Shown: positions 48,060 through 60,500 of the stretch, in pieces
Layout of the letters: each line of letters begins with the position of its first letter
How positions within the stretch are numbered: the first letter of the stretch is position 1
NCBI GenBank assembly: GCA_946894095.1
Contig: OX335652.1
Coordinates: 15,461,001 to 15,525,000, forward strand
DNA length: 64,000 nt
Direction: 5' to 3'
Origin: Incurvaria masculella
Lineage: Eukaryota; Arthropoda; Insecta; Lepidoptera; Incurvariidae
Notes under the pieces: generated by a model
Seen by the model: only the letters and a program-made list of their open reading frames with translations
Told to the model about the DNA's origin: nothing
The model's database searches: none
Made by a program: the position numbers and the translations under genes

Positions 48060-50050
48060 CGACAGTTCTCAAGTGTCCAGTGAATGTTACAGCGTACAGC
48101 ACCGCCCCGGCGCGCGGTTCTGCACAGTAAACTTTACAACTCTCGCCCCGGCTCCTGCTCCGGTTAATCGTCGCCACAATGGCTGCACTATTGGCGAGTG
48201 CACTCGCGGAATGCGTTCGGCGCTGTAAAGCGTTCATTGCCATACTTCGGAAGCATCATTCACGCCGATTATAGTGCACTTTCAACGGAAGACATCGTCA
48301 CTCACGATCTACTCACCACCCACGGCGGCGCCTCCGTTCCATGACGCACGCTGTGCTGGGAAGACATAACTGCTGTGTCTGCAATATCTTTTGCGCCTTT
48401 TATAGTGTTGTTCAGTTTTTGAAAACTTCAAAAGGGCAGGTCAGAAGTTGATGCGAGGATAGTTTGAGGGTGTCATATTATTAATTAAACGATGGTTTGA
48501 CTCTTACATCTAGTAAGTGGGGGAGGTGATTCAATACGGTCGCACCGATCCATGGTGCGACCGTATTGACCTCCAATCCGCAAGTAAACGCAGTCCAGGG
48601 TTATATTCAGGAATACCACGTCAAGCAAAGCGAAGTGATTTGCTTTTGTAGCCTTCCACCATGGAATATTTTTTTTTTTCCTTGTCTTTTCGAAGCGACA
48701 TGCATACAAAGAAAGTGACCAAATCGTCATTCGAAGCACTGCTGCCGTTGACCAAAGCCAGTTAAAAAGCAATTAATCGTATCGCCCGCAGGAATGAGCA
48801 GGACGGTGCCGGCGAACGATGTGCGTCGGCTACATGCGAGGAATGCAATGCGGCTCCAACAAATTGGAACAATAGACGAGAGCCAAACAAAACTGTCCGA
48901 TACAATTGAAATTTCCAAGATGCCGGCAGCATTTTTGCCGGGCGCGGGCACGTATCGCCCGTCGGCGGGTACATTCCGCCTCCGCCGCGTCCGCCAGCTC
49001 CCATCCCGCCGCTACCGCCCCCCCCCCCCCCCCAGTATAGGAGAGGCCATAGACTAAGGTTGGAGTGCACCATCTCTTGTTAATGTTATACAGTTATTAT
49101 AGGTCCACGTTCTTTCTTCCTCAAGCGAAAAATAAAGACGAAAATATAACAACCGTAACTATAACAATAGCCAGATATGGTGCAGACCTCTGGTATGCTA
49201 GGCAAGTCCTCGCGCCACTATGCTAAGAACCGTTCAAAAACTGGAAATCTCATGTCATTGACCGAAATGTACATATTATTTCAAGATTTGTTATATAGTT
49301 TTATAGCTTTATTTAGTAAATGAACTGATATGCATTAAGAATGCGATTCACTTCAATTCTAAACCCATTTAAAACTTAAGGTCCCCGTTCTCACTTGATA
49401 GAGAAGGTGCCGCCTCCCATTAAAAATTACTCTACTTCTTCAGTTAAATAAAGCCATGCTCCAAATAAAGGTAAGGTCCTGGCACGTCATCTGGTTCCTT
49501 CAAGAAGGCAGTACAATGGCATGGTCGAAGCAAAATCTGTACAAGACCTTTTTTTGTCATCAGAATGTTACAACTACTACCTTTTACCCTCTGCTTCCGC
49601 AACATATAGGCCTATCCGGTACTAAAATGAATTTGTTTCCAAATAAGCAGAGCTCGCTCAGTGCGCCCCCGCAACGTTCTCGGTGTGTCACCGCCCTTAT
49701 CTATTTGTGGCAAAAAAAAAATGGAGCTTTCGCACTGAGAAGCTTTTACAACTAACCGTATAGAGCGGGAGAACATTCCATCGAGTTCCCTACGTGACTC
49801 ATGCGCCTTCGAGCTCCTTACGCTACGTTTTTGCGTGGACGTTACACAAAAAGTTACTCAGCTAATGTCTATGGTTATTGTCTGACAGTATAATAGCTTT
49901 ATTATTTGTTACTTTTAGAGTGTAACTGATACAGTTTCCTTGGGTTTGTTTTGTTGTGGGTATATTAGACGGTCGCAATATAGGCCAGCCATATATCCCC
50001 TTTGGTGACGAGTCGGATATTGGGAGTAAATAACCTCAAACAATATGCGA
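48060..50050. other. Intergenic DNA, CpG-rich patch, hairpin and SINE scraps
   Basis: A CpG-rich patch occupies 48050-48400. A poly-C run of 16 lies at 49018-49033. SINE scraps include a tRNA-like head remnant at about 49180-49234 ('ctggtatgctaggcaagtcc') and a body remnant around 49375-49510. No gene is recognised. Confidence 0.4.
48532..48568. repeat. Perfect 15-bp stem hairpin
   Basis: CAATACGGTCGCACC (48532-48546) pairs with GGTGCGACCGTATTG (48554-48568) around a 7-nt loop. Outer GGAGGT and ACCTCC could extend it past a bulge. It might be a MITE remnant or a transcribed hairpin. Confidence 0.7.
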
Positions 50051-50056
50051 TGCTAA

Positions 50057-50285
50057 GGGCTGATTTTTCAATAGTCTTATAAATAGCCAGATAACTATTC
50101 GCTTATTTACGCTTCTTTTTATCCATCCGATATAGTAAGTCCATATGTTTATTCGTAAAATTATAGTCCGATAATTGTGATAGAAGATATAGATAGTTCT
50201 CCGGCAATGATTATCCGTCTTTTGAAAAGCGTGAATTTGTACTATAAACTCGATAAGTACTATCCGAGGATTGAAAAATCGGCCC
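50057..50285. mobile_element. PIF/Harbinger-like MITE, complete
   Basis: 229 bp. Inverted ends GGGCTGATTTTTCAAT and ATTGAAAAATCGGCCC; target duplication TAA on both sides (50054-50056 and 50286-50288). Three-base TWA duplications are characteristic of the PIF/Harbinger superfamily. The interior is AT-rich and noncoding. Confidence 0.8.
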
Positions 50286-50289
50286 TAAG

Positions 50290-52030
50290 TACCACTTTCT
50301 CATTTGACTTCTGATGATAATATACGAAATAAATGTTGAAATAATGCACACAGCCGACATTGTTGCCATGAATCGTAATGAAAATTAAATCAGGATTATG
50401 CTCACATTTCAAACCGTACCCCAATGCTGAAGTTAACAAAATATCAAAGGGTTGAACGAGACAATACTTTCGAGGGGCATAAATAATTTAACTTTTGATA
50501 CGGGTTCATCGGGGAGCCATGTGTGTGTAGAGAAAATAAATACAAATGCACGTGATATTTGGTGGTCGGATCGGCTCGCTTCGCAGATGTGAATTGTATG
50601 TAGTACGAATGTTTTGCAAATAGATGGTGCTCCAATTTTAGCGGCCGAACAGCGTGTCACAGAGTACATTGCCACTTATTCGAATTCAGGCGCGGATCCA
50701 GCGTTCAAGTCAGCAAAGGTCAAATAATGTTCGGATGAGAAAACAACGGTCGTGCAGCGATTTTCGATGACGGGATTCCCATCCTACCTATATCCGGAGC
50801 ACCCGCCGCAGATAATCAGAGCACCCCCTTGTGGTTGACATTAGGCTTTTGAGAACGAACCGTTTCTCAAACTAATTTCTCTGCCGCACCGCCAGGATAT
50901 GGAAATATCTAACGGCGGATGCCTTTACTCATACCTATAGGTATGGTATCTCATACCTGGGAGTCTTCAAGCGTCATTTGAATAAGCTCGATAGCTCAGC
51001 CATGGTCCGCAAATCCGCTGGGATGGCGCCTCGCTGAGCGTGGTTTCGCGAGGCGTTTTGAGTTTTTCTGCGCACCATTGGTCCCTAAACCGGGTTTTTA
51101 ATAAAAATAAATAACAACCCAAGACAAACTTGAAATGAGCACACACTTTTTATTTTTTTATATCCGCAGATATTCAAATCTCCGTTCCATAAAAACAAAG
51201 TTTTACAGGTCGAACTAGTCAAATGTTTGTATGTACGTCTATGCCTCGCAGCCGCACTAAGCATGATGAAGTGCACAGGGTGGAATGGCACGGAGCGATT
51301 CACCCTGTACAGTGCACACGGCGTCTAATTGTGGCGCGACAATGGTGTAATCTATCCGGTCCCATTCGGCGACACGTCCCGTCGCAGATTCCACGTTGGC
51401 ACAGATCAAGTCGTAGAGTCGCCGTCCAACGGACGTGAAGCTCGTGCCGGTTCAATTATTTTGAAGCGTCAAACATATTTGGAACTTATGCATGCGAGGA
51501 GACACAGGCAAAATATGTGACTTAACTTGTAAACGTTTCAAAGGTGTTAAAAGAGCCACATACGAGAGATCACCTGCTAAAACGGGTATCACGGTAAAGG
51601 AGTAAGCTCCATATATGTACACGAAACGGTACATAAACAAATAAAATCAGTGATGTAGTACGTTGAAACGAAATTTAATGTCTAAAATGTTTAAGTCATT
51701 AAAATTCTGACAAAACGAATTGAGTCAATTGTTGATAATCTTATTGATAATGGCTTTTCATTGTAAGCAAATATTTTAGTAAACAATGCATGTATATCGA
51801 ACCGATTGCAAGGACAATGATATGCAATGCAATCTTACCTAAATGATGTAATTCAGGAACGAATACTCGTGCTAGGTGCAAACCCGCAGTCTCCGACACA
51901 AGAGACCACACGCGTTAACCCCAACACACACAATAATATCAAGGTAGAGAGCATTTCAAATTCAAGATTTTTAGAAATTTTAAAACAGTATGCTCGTACC
52001 ATCGACGACATAAATCGAGAAGCACGATTG
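50290..52030. other. Intergenic DNA, no gene recognised
   Basis: Contains a diverged copy (50980-51060) of the repeat at 29355-29440. Other frames are short and lack motifs. Confidence 0.4.
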
Positions 52031-52032
52031 AT

Positions 52033-52155
52033 ACTCATAGAGGGAAGGTCCTGGCATGATTCCTAATTCCTTCGGCAATGTGGTGTGTTGGGCTAATATC
52101 ATAACGGTAGTTGCGTGATATAAGCCATCCATGTCAGGTTGCATTAAAAAAAAAA
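52033..52155 (+). mobile_element. SINE 3' fragment
   Basis: Only the tail third of the family: 'agggaaggtcctggcatg', 'attccttcggcaatgtggtg', 'ccatccatgtcaggttgcat' and an A-run. Severe 5' truncation, good sequence conservation. Confidence 0.72.
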
Positions 52156-52159
52156 CAAA

Positions 52160-53545
52160 GCCGACTTCATTCCTTGCCTGTCCGGAGCGCCCTCCGCTGC
52201 GCGCATCGCCAGGTGTCGGTCGCCGCGCGCTATTCTCGCTCGCGAGTCCTCAGCGACGCGCCACTACAATAACGCTCCCAATGAAGTGACATTGTCGTCG
52301 CGACACGGGGCGGTAAATTAGCCGCGCGGTGTCACGCCGCCTCACCGGTACACGGCTATGCACTCCCGTGCGGACGATACACGACTCGGGGTGCAACGTT
52401 GTTTATCAAATTGATTCTAACTTGGTGGTGTCATGGGCAGTGTTCGAAATGGTTTTAAAACGTTGCCTATGATTTGTATGGCAGCATAACAATAAAACAC
52501 AAGTATACTGGTTGAGTTGTGCTCTGATGAAGCATCTAAGTTTTTTTAGGTTTATTCGGCTGTTTCGGTTCATGAGAAGCTTTTTATGGTTTGGCACCAT
52601 CCGGTACACCTCCGGTTGAATGAAAAGATGAACAGTCGAAATACTTTGACTTTTGGAAACAATTATAGTGGTGAGTATAGATTCAAACATAGTTGAGGAT
52701 GTCTACTAGCTACTGAGTAAACAAAACCCTCACAACATTAAATCAGAGGTTGTATTTAAACACCATTCATTTTTACGTTTAACCGGAAGTGTATCCTTTA
52801 ACCTTTGGTTGACTGTACATATAAAGTACTTAATATAATTTAAAGACTCTTATTATGCATTAAGGCGGACTACAATCCAAGCAAGAAATGTCAATAGAAA
52901 TCATAACGTGTTTACGCAAGGTTTTTAGCAGAAACATGTGCACATGGTTCTCATTTATATTTACACGACCCGACAAAAACTTAAGTCCATCTAGGAGGTT
53001 AACAGTCAATATTGATAAATATTGGTTAACTACATATAGAGACAATAAATAAATTAATCTACTTTTAAAGCTTAAAAAGTTGTTTTTTTTAAACTATTTA
53101 TTCCATTCGATATTTTTTGTAAAAAATAAATGTTCATTTAATATTCAGAAATAATTTTCTACTTTTGTTTGAATTTTTTATTTACTTATTTTATTATTGC
53201 AACAATATATTTATGTTTATTTAAGGGGCGACGTAATTTGATTATTTTGCTGTTTTGTCATTTCAAATAAATTTTCAAAAAATACTTGGTTCTTTCGAAA
53301 CGGTAATGTCGAGTTATTTACTTCAGAAAGGAATTTGAAGAATTTTCTTAGGAGAATATTTACTAAGCTATTAGAACAAGAATCACGCAGCCAAATATTC
53401 GAGTAATTAAGATAAGGATGACTAACGGTTTGACAGCTCCTAATTACTAAGTGGTAAATTTACACTCACGTCATTCAATATCATTAGCACTGTGATTAAT
53501 AATGCAAACCAATCATTTGACACCTACACGTACCTCCGACGCGCG
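52160..53545. other. Intergenic DNA left of element 2
   Basis: A CpG-rich patch at 52180-52390, then AT-rich DNA. No gene or repeat family recognised. The bases ATAG at 53546-53549 are the expected left copy of the 4-bp target duplication of element 2; the right copy lies outside the window. Confidence 0.4.
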
Positions 53546-53549
53546 ATAG

Positions 53550-54547
53550 TGTAGGGTTCGTGAATGTGGTGTGTGTAGAAGGTGATGAGTGAGGATGTAA
53601 AGGTTTTGTCTCCTCCACGGCGACTTGCTAGATATCTAGGAAATGCAGGTGACGTGTAGAGCATTCCTCAATCTCGATGCCTCGGGTCGCTCAGTCGGAA
53701 GCTCAGGGTGCAGGGTAGAAGCTACGGAAGAAAACACGTACAAACCCTACATAATCTATGCATCTGCTTTGAGAGGACTTTTGAGGAAATATTCAAACAC
53801 ACAGCATGAAGGTGAAGTGATGTTTATTGAAGTTTATTATTGCACAAACAGAAGTGTAAAACTGTTAGGCTGATGCGACATACCGATGAAGCTCTAGTCC
53901 TACCACCGGTCTCGTTTGTAGGGTCTTCGTCCCGCTCCTCAGATGAAACTGGAACTGGTCGGACGGCTACAGGCTCCCTGCTCCACCTCCGCTCTCATCA
54001 ACTGGCTGACTCCAAACAACACCGGAATAAACTGCACGGCCTCTACACTTGGTCTCTTATGAGAACCTGGTCAAGAGTGATAATGTCTTTCACGGGCCGC
54101 GTGAACTGACTCGCACACCACCTGGTGTCGAGGACACGGCGGACACTCGCGGGAGGACTTCCCTCAGGGTGCAGCTGCGTCGAAGGCCAGAGGCGAGACC
54201 CTCACACCATTCCGATTGGTGGGGATTCCTTCAAGATGGCGCTGCAAAAAAACGCGACGAAAGCTCTCAACGGAGCTCTGGTCTGTACGGGCGCGGGAGT
54301 CGAACTGAACTCAATATTTTCATTTTTCTGTTCAGTGATATTCTCTTGTTTTTATTTTTATTTTTCCGGAATCTTCCAAACTTGTCAGATTTCCATGGCA
54401 ACGTTTCGAAATTTGAAACTCCTAGTGTGTCCTCTCTTGATTGGCTTTTTCATATTTTTCTTTCTTAAGCCATAGACAGTTGTCTATGGGCAACCTATAT
54501 TTTACTTGCCGCGGAAATAAAGACAATACTAAATATAACATCCTACA
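53550..54547 (-). repeat. 3' LTR of element 2 (about 998 bp)
   Basis: The left edge TGTAGGGTTCG matches the left edge of the copy at 63766; the right edge TCCTACA is its short inverted partner and is followed by a pyrimidine-rich stretch that would be the polypurine tract on the minus strand (54548-54562). A 20-bp perfect palindrome, CCATAGACAGTTGTCTATGG, lies at 54470-54489. The right edge is inferred, since the second copy is cut. Confidence 0.7.
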
Positions 54548-55960
54548 TATATCCCTATTTTCAGTTAAAAAAAAATAATGAAAAAAAAAGAAAGAAAACA
54601 CCCTATCATAGAATGATAACTTTAACAAAGTGTTATCATATACATTTTAAATCCAATCAAAGCTATCTAATCCTAATCCCTTAAAATTTTACAATATTAA
54701 CTATTTTTTTTTTTTTTTTTTTTTGGGATTCCAAAATTAAATTCTCTTTACGATTATGCATCAGAATGTTTTATAAACCTACTAAACTTTCATTCTTAAT
54801 TAATCATCTAAGTGTACTTAGAGTAAGGCTTTGACAAACAGCAAAAGTATAATCTGTTTAAAGTTTCAATTGCTTACTGCAAATAAAGTTTTATCAATGC
54901 AAAAATTTTCTAATTATTTGAACGAAAGCTGCTTAAGTTGGAACAATGCAAAATTTTCCTAATTCTTTGAACAAACATAGCTGGAAGTGAATTTATGCTC
55001 GAATTGATAATTTCAAACAAGTTTGTATTAAATCTTTAACAGAATTTAAAAAGAATATCTTGATCACAAGGAAAAAAACATTCACTAACTTTATATAGAA
55101 TATCCAAAACATAAAAAAACAAATCGACTATGTTTTCAGGTAAGCACATCATAATATTAAAAATTAAAAAAAAAAATTAAATAAAAAATAGTTCGACTAC
55201 CCCCCAGATTTTGTTAAGTTACAAACAAGAAGTTGTTCTAATAAACAGCTGAGCTCATTAAAATTCAAAAACTGAAAGTTTTCAGACCGAAAATCTCAGC
55301 GATAATTGAATGCAGTTATAATTACGGATAGGTACTTAATGACTCTTAATATTTACTAGTAAGTAAGTTTTCAAATTACAGAGAATAACCCATTATACTT
55401 TATAACATTCGGAATTTAAAATTCCCAGCGAAAATTCCATATCTTAACAATTAATAATTTTTTTTTTTACTAATTGACAATATTTAAAAATAATGAAATG
55501 AAGATGAATGAAAGTAGAATTAAATTCAAATTCAATGCCAAAGTGGCTTATTACTTGCGCATTCGCGCATCTAATAAATTAAGTCAAAATAAATATCTCT
55601 TTTAAACTTCAAAGAGATCTGTCTGTGTTTTCCATCCAATCAGTTCAGAATGGTTGACCATTCAGTATAGCTATAGAGACATTAAAAAAGTTTTAAAAAA
55701 TGGTTCGATTTAATGAAATTAAAATAGTAAAATTATTTAAATTATTCTTTGAAAAGAAAATCGAACCATTAGTACAGTACAATATATTGGGCTGTTGAAA
55801 TTAAACAAGGATTCAATTTTAATGATACATACCTTATGTATGGATCAAAAAAAATGTTTTTCTTAATCATTTAGTAAAAAGTAGATCAACAGCATAATCC
55901 AATATATTGGTTTATAGGCAATTCAGTTAGTAATCGTATTGTTATCATAAATTCCGCCTT

Positions 55961-56153
55961 TTTTTTTTTTTACTAATTGTCAATATTTTTTTTTTAATAA
56001 TTTTTTTTTTACTAATTGACAATATTTAATTTTTTTTAATACTTTTTTTTTTACTAATTGTCAATATATATATTTTTTTTTATTTTTTTTTTTTACTAAT
56101 TGACAATATTTAATTTTTTTTTAATACTTTTTTTTTTACTAATTGGCAATTAT
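55961..56153. repeat. T-rich tandem array, about 42-bp period
   Basis: ACTAATTGNCAAT recurs at 55972, 56011, 56053, 56095 and 56138, each preceded by eight or more T; a further isolated copy is at 55469. N is mostly A or T. On the element's coding strand these are A-runs separated by a conserved core. Confidence 0.8.
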
Positions 56154-56228
56154 TTTTTTATTTTATTTTTTTTTGATTTTTTTTTTATTACTGAACTGAA
56201 TTATATATATATCTATATATATATGTCT

Positions 56229-56328
56229 TCGGCGAGTAGGCTTCGACGAGTTATTCCCGACGAGTTGACACCGACACTTCGGCGAGTAGGCTTCGACGAG
56301 TTGTTCCCGACGAGTTGACACCGACACT
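56229..56328. repeat. 50-bp tandem duplication
   Basis: Two units (56229-56278, 56279-56328) differ at one visible base, followed by the first seven bases of a third. Each unit contains CGACGAGTT twice. It is GC-richer than its surroundings. Confidence 0.85.
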
Positions 56329-56949
56329 TCGGCGATTGAACATCAGTGGAAGCTATCCGTCAAGTTCAAGCTATAGTGTTTCCTAATATCCGGAATAAAC
56401 TTACCTATCAGTGCTCTTAAATGTTTGCGTTGATCAAACATTCGATTCACAAATAATTAATGATTCTTCTCCATCAGACCTTATAGTGAATCGAAAATTA
56501 TGAACACAATTGTTATCCATATCTCTCTCGTTTGTCATTTGACAAAATAATAAAATTCGCCCTTCGCTAAGATGCGTTCCTATTGTCAGTTTAGAATTCA
56601 CTACCTAACACTCCTACAGTGAGATGTCAAGTATTATTTAAATATGTCCTTCCTAATGATGTCTCATTTATTAAAATTCATTATTTAAATTCCAGAAAAT
56701 AATCATTTTCCTGAAATGTTCATTACATAATTCACTTCCTAAAGAGGCCGTAAAAATATTGAAAAATTTGCCAGGTGCAAATCCTATCATTTAAGAGAGT
56801 GAAATTTCCCTAGATTCAAGTATACATCGTCTTTCGTGTCCCTAATTCTTCACGCTTTCATACTTGGTAAATATTCACTCATATTTACTTTATTTATATT
56901 ATCCCCCTTTATTCACGTTACCTAACATATATTCATTATATAGACTAGA

Positions 56950-57360
56950 TTAGACGACCTCCTGTTTCCTAAGAAGTGTTCGCCAATTATCATCATATAT
57001 TAATCATTTTATCATTTATATCATCAATTATTATCCCCATTATTCACGTTAACTAACGTATATTGATTATATAGACTAGACTAGACGACCTCCTTTTTCC
57101 TAAGAAGTGTACGCCAAAAAGAGTGGGCAAATAGCCACCCAAAATAGAACAAATTTGAGTACAAGAATGTACTCAATATGTATTTAAGTAATACATTCTA
57201 GACAAGTTAATGTAAACCTCCCTTTCTCTAAGAAGAGTTCACTATGGAGCAAGCTGCTTCCCCAAAAAAATTTGAGTATAAGAGAGTACTCAATATGTAT
57301 TTTAATCCATACATTATAGTCAAGAATAACGTAAAACCCTTTTTTCTTAAAGAGTAATTA
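56950..57360 (-). repeat. Four diverged repeats with polypurine-like core
   Basis: On the plus strand, CCTCCTGTTTCCTAAGAAG (about 56960), CCTCCTTTTTCCTAAGAAG (about 57088), CCTCCCTTTCTCTAAGAAG (about 57217) and CCCTTTTTTCTTAAAGAG (about 57337) recur at 120-131-bp intervals. Flanking sequence is also shared, for example 'gtactcaatatgtattt' twice. On the element's strand each core is a purine tract. Confidence 0.7.
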
Positions 57361-57557
57361 TTTACAAGGTTAAGCACAGAGCTTACAAACTAGAATAAAT
57401 TAGCATACAACTAATTACTCAATATTAAACTAATTCTAAACTAATATAATCTAAACTACACGAGCTATACAAAAAGCACTACGTTATAGCAGCCAAATTA
57501 AATATACATTACACCCTTATTTTGGAACGTTTAAAGGGAAACTATTGTATAGTTTAA

Positions 57558-60500
57558 TTAGGTTTTTATAATATCGCTGACATGAATTATACCCACGCTT
57601 GTTCCGTCAACATTCCCTAACAAATAAGTATTTTCAGAGTTTCGTTTTAAAACGATTGACTTAATAAAACGTGGAGATAGTTTATTTGAAAAAAACTTTG
57701 CTCCATCAGATTGCACATGAGATCGACGCCAGACTATGTCGCCTTCTTTAAAGTGTATTACTGAACGCCTTAAGTTGTATCTTTTCGCATTTGATTGATA
57801 TGCGCTCGTTAGATGTGTTTGAACATTATTAAAGATATTAGCTAGCGATTTCAACTTTGTTGACCATTCATCCCGTCCTTCTATAGATAATTCATCCAGA
57901 GAACTAAAATTGGCAAATCGATGAAATCTACCATCTAGTATTATTTCTCTACCTGTCATCAACATATGAGGGGAGTAACCATGCGCTATACTGACATGAC
58001 TGTTGATTGCCGTTTGGATTTGGACCAAATGTTTCGTCCAATTACGATGATCAGCTTCTACATAGGATGCAATAGCTGTTTCAATAGTACGATTATGTCT
58101 TTCCACAACATTATTCTGTGGGAAGTAAACACAATTTCGAAAAATTTTAGGAACATTGTACTTCTTTAACAGATCATTGAATTCTTTAGAGACGAATGGA
58201 GTGCCGTTGTCACTAATCAACGTGTGAGGGACCCCATGTACTAAAAATATATTATTTTCTACAAACTTATTAATCGAACAGCTATTGGCTTTTTTTAAAG
58301 GACATAACCATATGTATTTTGAGAATATGTCCACTACAGTCAATAAGTAAACGTGACCTGAATATGCTCGGGGTAATGGGCCTACAATATCTAAACTTAG
58401 TACTTGCATTGGTGCATAAACCCTCTTTTGAAAGGTCATCTGGCCATGTGGCATTTTGTTATTTGCTTTATATGCTTTGCAAATTTCGCAATCAGCTAAA
58501 ATTTTCTTAATTAGAGTATACATATTCGGCCAATAGTAGGTTAATTGTAGATGTTTAAAACACTTAAATGGACCTAGATGTGCGGACAAAGCATTTTCGT
58601 GATTCTTTATGACTAAGTCCCTTACTTGGTCAAATGGAATTACTTCTTTCCAAGAATATGTATCCATTAGGCTGAACTTTGGTTTACAATATCTAAACAG
58701 TTTATCTCCCTCTAGTCTAAAGTTAGGAAAACTTAGAGGTTTTTTTACTAAATTATTAACAATATTATTATACCATTTATCTGTTGAAGAATTAGAGTCT
58801 AATAATGTTAAGTTATCTAACTTTATGCGCGAAAGTGTATCCGGCACCGTATTAAACTTGCCTTTTTTATGAATAATTTCAAAATCAAACTGTGATAATC
58901 GAGTAGACCAACGGGCAAGTCTACCAGAAGGATTTTCTAATTTATACAGCCATTTCAGACTTTCATGATCAGTTATTACGGTGAAAGGCACACCATCAAG
59001 GTAATACCTAAAATGAGTTGTGGCCTCGACTATACTCAGTAACTCTCTTTCTGTTGTAGAATAACTCTGTTCACACTTGGATAATGTTCGCGAAAAGTAC
59101 GCTATCGGGTGTTCCATATTTGAATCATCATATTGAACAATAGCCGCGCCAATGCCGTAATTACTGGCATCACAATTTAAAAAAAACCGTTTTGAATAGT
59201 CCGGAGTACTTAACACAGGGGCTGTAATAAGAGCCTGCTTTAATTTATTAAAAGAGACTTCACATTCATTTGTCCAATCGAAGGTCTTAGATTTTCCAAT
59301 AAGAACACTAGTTAATTTAGAAAGAGGAGCAGCAATAGTCGAAAAGTTGTCGATAAAACGCCTATAATAAGACGCTAACCCCAGAAAACTTCTCACATCT
59401 TTGACATTTTTTGGAGTAGGGAATTTTTCAACAGACTCTACTTTAGAGGAATCGGTCTGTAACCCATGTTCATTGACTATGTATCCTAGATATTTTAATT
59501 CACTTTTCAAAAATTCGCATTTTTTTTGGTTAACTGTTAAATTCGCGTACTTAAGTCTTTCATAAACTTTATCTAAGTAAAATATATGGTCTTTGAAATT
59601 GTTAGCTATTATAATCAAGTCATCCAGATAACCGAACACATGGTTCTCAAGCTCTGGGCCAATTAAAAAATCGATTAGCCTTTGTAGATTTTGGGGTGCG
59701 TTAGTCAATCCGAACGGGACAGTTTTGAACTGTAAAAGACCTCTGCCTTGAGAAATTATAGCCGTCTTTTCTTTAGCCGACTCAGCTAGTGGTAACTGCA
59801 AGAATGCTTTGGATAGATCAATTGATGATATAAATTTAGCATCTCTAAGATTGTCTAATATATTGTCTATCCGCGGGAGCGGATAACTGTCTTTCTTTGT
59901 AACTGAGTTTAGTTTTCTAGAATCAATACATAATCTGGAAGATCCGTCACTTTTGGGAACCACTAACACTGGAGAAGCCCATGGAGACGATGACTCTTCT
60001 AGAACATCCATAGAAATCATCTCATCAATCAAACTATCGACTAGTTTTTGTTTATATGGAGACATACGATAAAATCTTTGTTTTATTGGTTTACCAATAG
60101 TTTCTATTTCGTATTCCATTAAATGAGTCCTTCCTAAACCTTTCTTTTCGAATGAAATTGATTCAAATTTTTCAGTAATTTGTTTTAAAATTTCTAATTC
60201 CTCCTTTGTTAAGATACAATTTTTATTTTTATATTTTTTTTTAATTGACTCCGATTGTACTATATTCTCTTGTATGTTACTAATTTCTTCCTCCCCCAAT
60301 TTTCTAATCAAAGGATCACTATCGTCAGGTTTCGGTTCTAAAGCTGGTTCTGAAGGTGAACCAACAGGTTGTTTATTATGAATCTTATTTACCACCTTAT
60401 TATCCATTTTATTTTTGATTTCCTTAGTTTCTTCATTAATATTATTTAATTGTTTCCTAGATATCGTATTTTGTTTTGCTTTTTGTTTATAATCTACATC

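Larger units (their letters stand above)
54548..57557 (-). other. Long noncoding 3' region of element 2
   Basis: Three kilobases between the pol stop and the 3' LTR with no frame above 72 codons. It is A-rich on the element's strand. It holds a 42-bp-period array (55961-56153), a 50-bp tandem pair (56229-56328) and four PPT-like repeats (56950-57360). There is no sign of an envelope gene. It could be eroded env space or a functional untranslated region. Confidence 0.65.

Noticed and set aside
53643..54475. Plus-strand frames of 76-139 codons
   Set aside because: They lie within the 3' LTR of element 2 on the opposite strand, overlap each other and show no motif.
56100..56318. 72-codon plus-strand frame as a possible gene
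   Set aside because: It runs through T-rich and 50-bp tandem repeats on the non-coding strand of element 2; hydrophobic Phe/Leu content is a composition effect.
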